A stretch of 45,934 nt of DNA from an uncultured Clostridia bacterium (GTDB lineage Bacteria > Bacillota > Clostridia > Oscillospirales > Acutalibacteraceae). Position 1 is the first letter of the stretch. The number at the start of each line of letters is the position of its first letter. Below, piece by piece: positions 45,033 to 45,934 of the stretch. The stretch covers positions 1-45,934 of the forward strand of contig CANPXD010000005.1 in assembly GCA_947585615.1 (NCBI GenBank), in the 5' to 3' direction. Made by a program: the position numbers and the translations under genes. A model generated the notes under the pieces. It did no database searches, had not been told where the DNA came from, and was given only the letters and a program-made list of their open reading frames with translations.

Positions 45033-45061
45033 ATTATAATAAGCTGATTTCAATTTGTCAA
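45033..45061 (-). promoter_or_regulatory. Consensus promoter of the antisense RNA
   Basis: TTGACA and TATAAT at 17-base spacing, the best promoter match in the window. Confidence 0.8.
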
Positions 45062-45157
45062 CAGTCAAGTTTTATTCCGCTTGATTTATATGGGATATTT
45101 TTTAATCGGTTTTATATCAACTCTCACTTATGCTTTTCATTATACCAACAGCAATAA

Positions 45158-45234
45158 TTTGTCAAATCTCGACTGAGATTACGACAAAGAAAAAACTTTT
45201 TTCTTCATTATATGTTAAAAAGCTTTTTTCTTTG
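45158..45234. repeat. Hairpin cluster in a non-coding stretch
   Basis: TTTGTC/GACAAA with inner AATCTC-GACT-GAGATT forms a hairpin at 45158-45188. CAAAGAAAAAA (45185-45195) pairs with TTTTTTCTTTG (45224-45234) and overlaps it. The stretch 44963-45309 has no gene; besides the antisense RNA it holds these structures, whose role (single-strand origin, regulatory leader) is unknown. Confidence 0.5.
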
Positions 45235-45309
45235 CTTGACAAATTATCTTATGTTGGTGACTTCTCCTTGCACTCGTAAGAGTAGTAATTATTTAAAGGA
45301 GTTGTCAAA

Positions 45310-45528
45310 ATGAAACTGACATACGAAATTAACAAAATTGATGAGTTCAAGGCTTGGAGCGGGGCAGTGGAAACCGTCAAAGCGATTATTGAAAATGATA
45401 AGCAAGATGAATTTATGTTCATTCTTGAAGACATTTTCCCTAATGGTTGTACTGAAACAGAGCTTAACGATTTCCTTTGGTTTGATGATGATTTCATCTT
45501 TTCCTCACTTGATATAAAACAAGATTAA
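45310..45528 (+). CDS. Hypothetical 72-residue protein
   Basis: An acidic, Phe-rich protein (DEFMFILEDIFPNGCTETELNDF, then FDDDFIFSSLDI). The helical pattern and Asp/Glu content are of a kind seen in small regulators or anti-restriction proteins of mobile elements, but I recognise no family. AAAGGAG is 8 bases before the ATG and a strong terminator follows, so it is probably expressed. Confidence 0.72.
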   Translation: MKLTYEINKIDEFKAWSGAVETVKAIIENDKQDEFMFILEDIFPNGCTETELNDFLWFDDDFIFSSLDIKQD

Positions 45529-45540
45529 GCACATAAAAAA

Positions 45541-45572
45541 TATCCCTGCTTTGTTAAATCAAGGCAGGGATA
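45541..45572 (+). terminator. Terminator after the 72-residue gene
   Basis: TATCCCTGC and GCAGGGATA form the stem, followed by AAAATTTTG. The T-tract is moderate. Confidence 0.75.
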
Positions 45573-45598
45573 AAATTTTGAATATATTGTCCGTTTAC

Positions 45599-45650
45599 TG
45601 CAAACAAAATTAAGATTTTTTGCAAACAAATTGCAAACATTTTTGCAAAA
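45599..45650. repeat. Right-end arm-type repeats for integrase
   Basis: TGCAAAC-type copies begin at 45599, 45621, 45632 and 45644, mirroring the set at the left end in the same orientation. They lie about 130 bases inside attR. Confidence 0.72.
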
Positions 45651-45775
45651 AAAATGTTAAGCTATTGTTATATCGTTGTGATTTTATACAATGTAATTTT
45701 AAAAAAATTGTGCAAGTTAAACTAAAAATCACTAAAAAACACCAGAAAACATTACTTGTAAAGCTATTTGAAACG

Positions 45776-45820
45776 CTCCAAAACCGCGTGCCGAGGGTTC
45801 AAGTCCTTCTGCCCCTGCCA
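45776..45820. repeat. attR: copy of the tRNA-Trp 3' end
   Basis: Exact 45-base match to 36153-36197. It is a tRNA fragment lacking the 5' half, so not a gene. Confidence 0.96.
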
Positions 45821-45823
45821 AAT

Positions 45824-45853
45824 CAATCCCCGCCGCTTACGCGGCGGGGATTG
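45824..45853 (+). terminator. 13-bp GC-rich hairpin beyond attR
   Basis: CAATCCCCGCCGC and its perfect complement GCGGCGGGGATTG enclose TTAC. Before integration it stood 3 bases after the tRNA-Trp gene, probably as its terminator, though no T-run follows. The repeat at 45854 begins directly after it. Confidence 0.65.
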
Positions 45854-45928
45854 CAGTCTGTCAAAGAACCCCTGTTTTGTTTAGGCGAAGGCAGGGATTT
45901 TGTTGTATTTTGGGGTAAAAAATGAAAA
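45854..45928. repeat. Right copy of the inverted repeat at both window ends
   Basis: Reverse-complement match to 1-75 with two differences. It follows a palindrome directly, as does the left copy when read on the minus strand. A reading frame through it (45620-45925) runs across attR and has no ribosome-binding site, so it is not called. Confidence 0.85.
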
Positions 45929-45934
45929 GAAAGA

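Larger units (their letters stand above)
36153..45820. mobile_element. Integrative mobilizable element of about 9.6 kb in tRNA-Trp
   Basis: The boundaries are the 45-base direct repeats in and derived from tRNA-Trp. The gene order from the left end is integrase, excisionase, HUH-SF3 Rep/relaxase, FtsK/TcpA-like translocase, small accessory genes, cargo lipoproteins, XRE regulator, type I toxin locus and one unknown gene. Repeated TTTGCAAAC motifs lie inside both ends. Base composition is visibly richer in A+T than the flanking chromosome. No type IV secretion genes are present, so transfer would need a helper element; vertical replication as a circle through Rep is possible. Confidence 0.93.

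Noticed and set aside
36122-45820. CRISPR array from the TTTGCAAAC repeats
   Set aside because: The copies are short, unevenly spaced at the two element ends, and no cas genes are nearby; they fit integrase arm sites.
45776-45820. A second tRNA-Trp gene
   Set aside because: Only the 3' 45 bases are present; the D arm and 5' acceptor strand are missing.
45620-45925. 101-codon plus-strand reading frame across the right element end
   Set aside because: It has no ribosome-binding site, runs through attR (a tRNA fragment), a hairpin and the terminal repeat, and its composition is not protein-like.

Overview
The window looks like chromosome from an anaerobic, spore-forming member of Clostridia (Oscillospirales/Ruminococcaceae-like), inferred from [FeFe]-hydrogenase maturases HydE/HydF, the mother-cell sporulation regulator SpoIIID, a SAM-I riboswitch on metK, Feo-type ferrous iron uptake, and Gram-positive style promoters and Shine-Dalgarno sites. 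No species marker is present, so the assignment is an inference. The first and last ~75 bases are inverted copies of one repeat, which suggests that the window is an assembly contig bounded by a repeat family.

Layout, chromosomal part (1-36121). A minus-strand run uvrB - MATE exporter - uvrA - hydE - hydF (8859 to 225) joins nucleotide excision repair to H-cluster assembly. Divergent from it is an RluA-type pseudouridine synthase that may be made from a leaderless mRNA, plus a small membrane protein. Next is a two-gene unit: a Re-citrate-synthase-like HMGL enzyme and an FCD-type GntR regulator, behind a perfect 12-bp-arm operator on the promoter. An iron uptake block (feoA, feoA, feoB and a 58-aa Cys-rich partner) faces a DtxR-type regulator, with four TTAG-N6-CTAA-like boxes. 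A minus-strand run lacZ (GH2) - acpS - nnr - lipoprotein follows, then DUF554, spoIIID and proC on the plus strand, a methyltransferase, metK with its riboswitch, an unusual SDR/zinc-ribbon fusion, an L-arabinose operon (araB-like kinase, araA, araD), a CNNM/CorC membrane protein, a CAU-anticodon tRNA, and larB-larC for the nickel-pincer cofactor.

Layout, mobile part (36153-45820). A complete integrated element of about 9.6 kb sits in the 3' end of tRNA-Trp. It is bounded by a perfect 45-bp direct repeat, with TTTGCAAAC arm-type repeats inside both ends. It carries a tyrosine integrase, an excisionase, a replication/relaxase protein that fuses an HUH endonuclease to an SF3 helicase, an FtsK/TcpA-like DNA translocase, small accessory proteins, two lipoproteins with a small membrane peptide as cargo, an XRE regulator with its operator, and a compact locus with the architecture of a type I toxin-antitoxin module (26-aa membrane peptide, convergent consensus antisense promoter, shared terminator). 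There is no separate relaxase and no type IV secretion gene, so it is best read as an integrative mobilizable element, in layout reminiscent of Int-Rep-FtsK elements of actinomycetes.

The most promising items for novelty are this compact element (Rep/relaxase with hairpin origin candidates, the type I toxin locus with mirrored leaders), the SDR/zinc-ribbon fusion, the operator-controlled Re-citrate-synthase-like gene, and the hairpin-plus-repeat unit at both window ends. All functional calls rest on motif and family recognition by eye; no database search was run.
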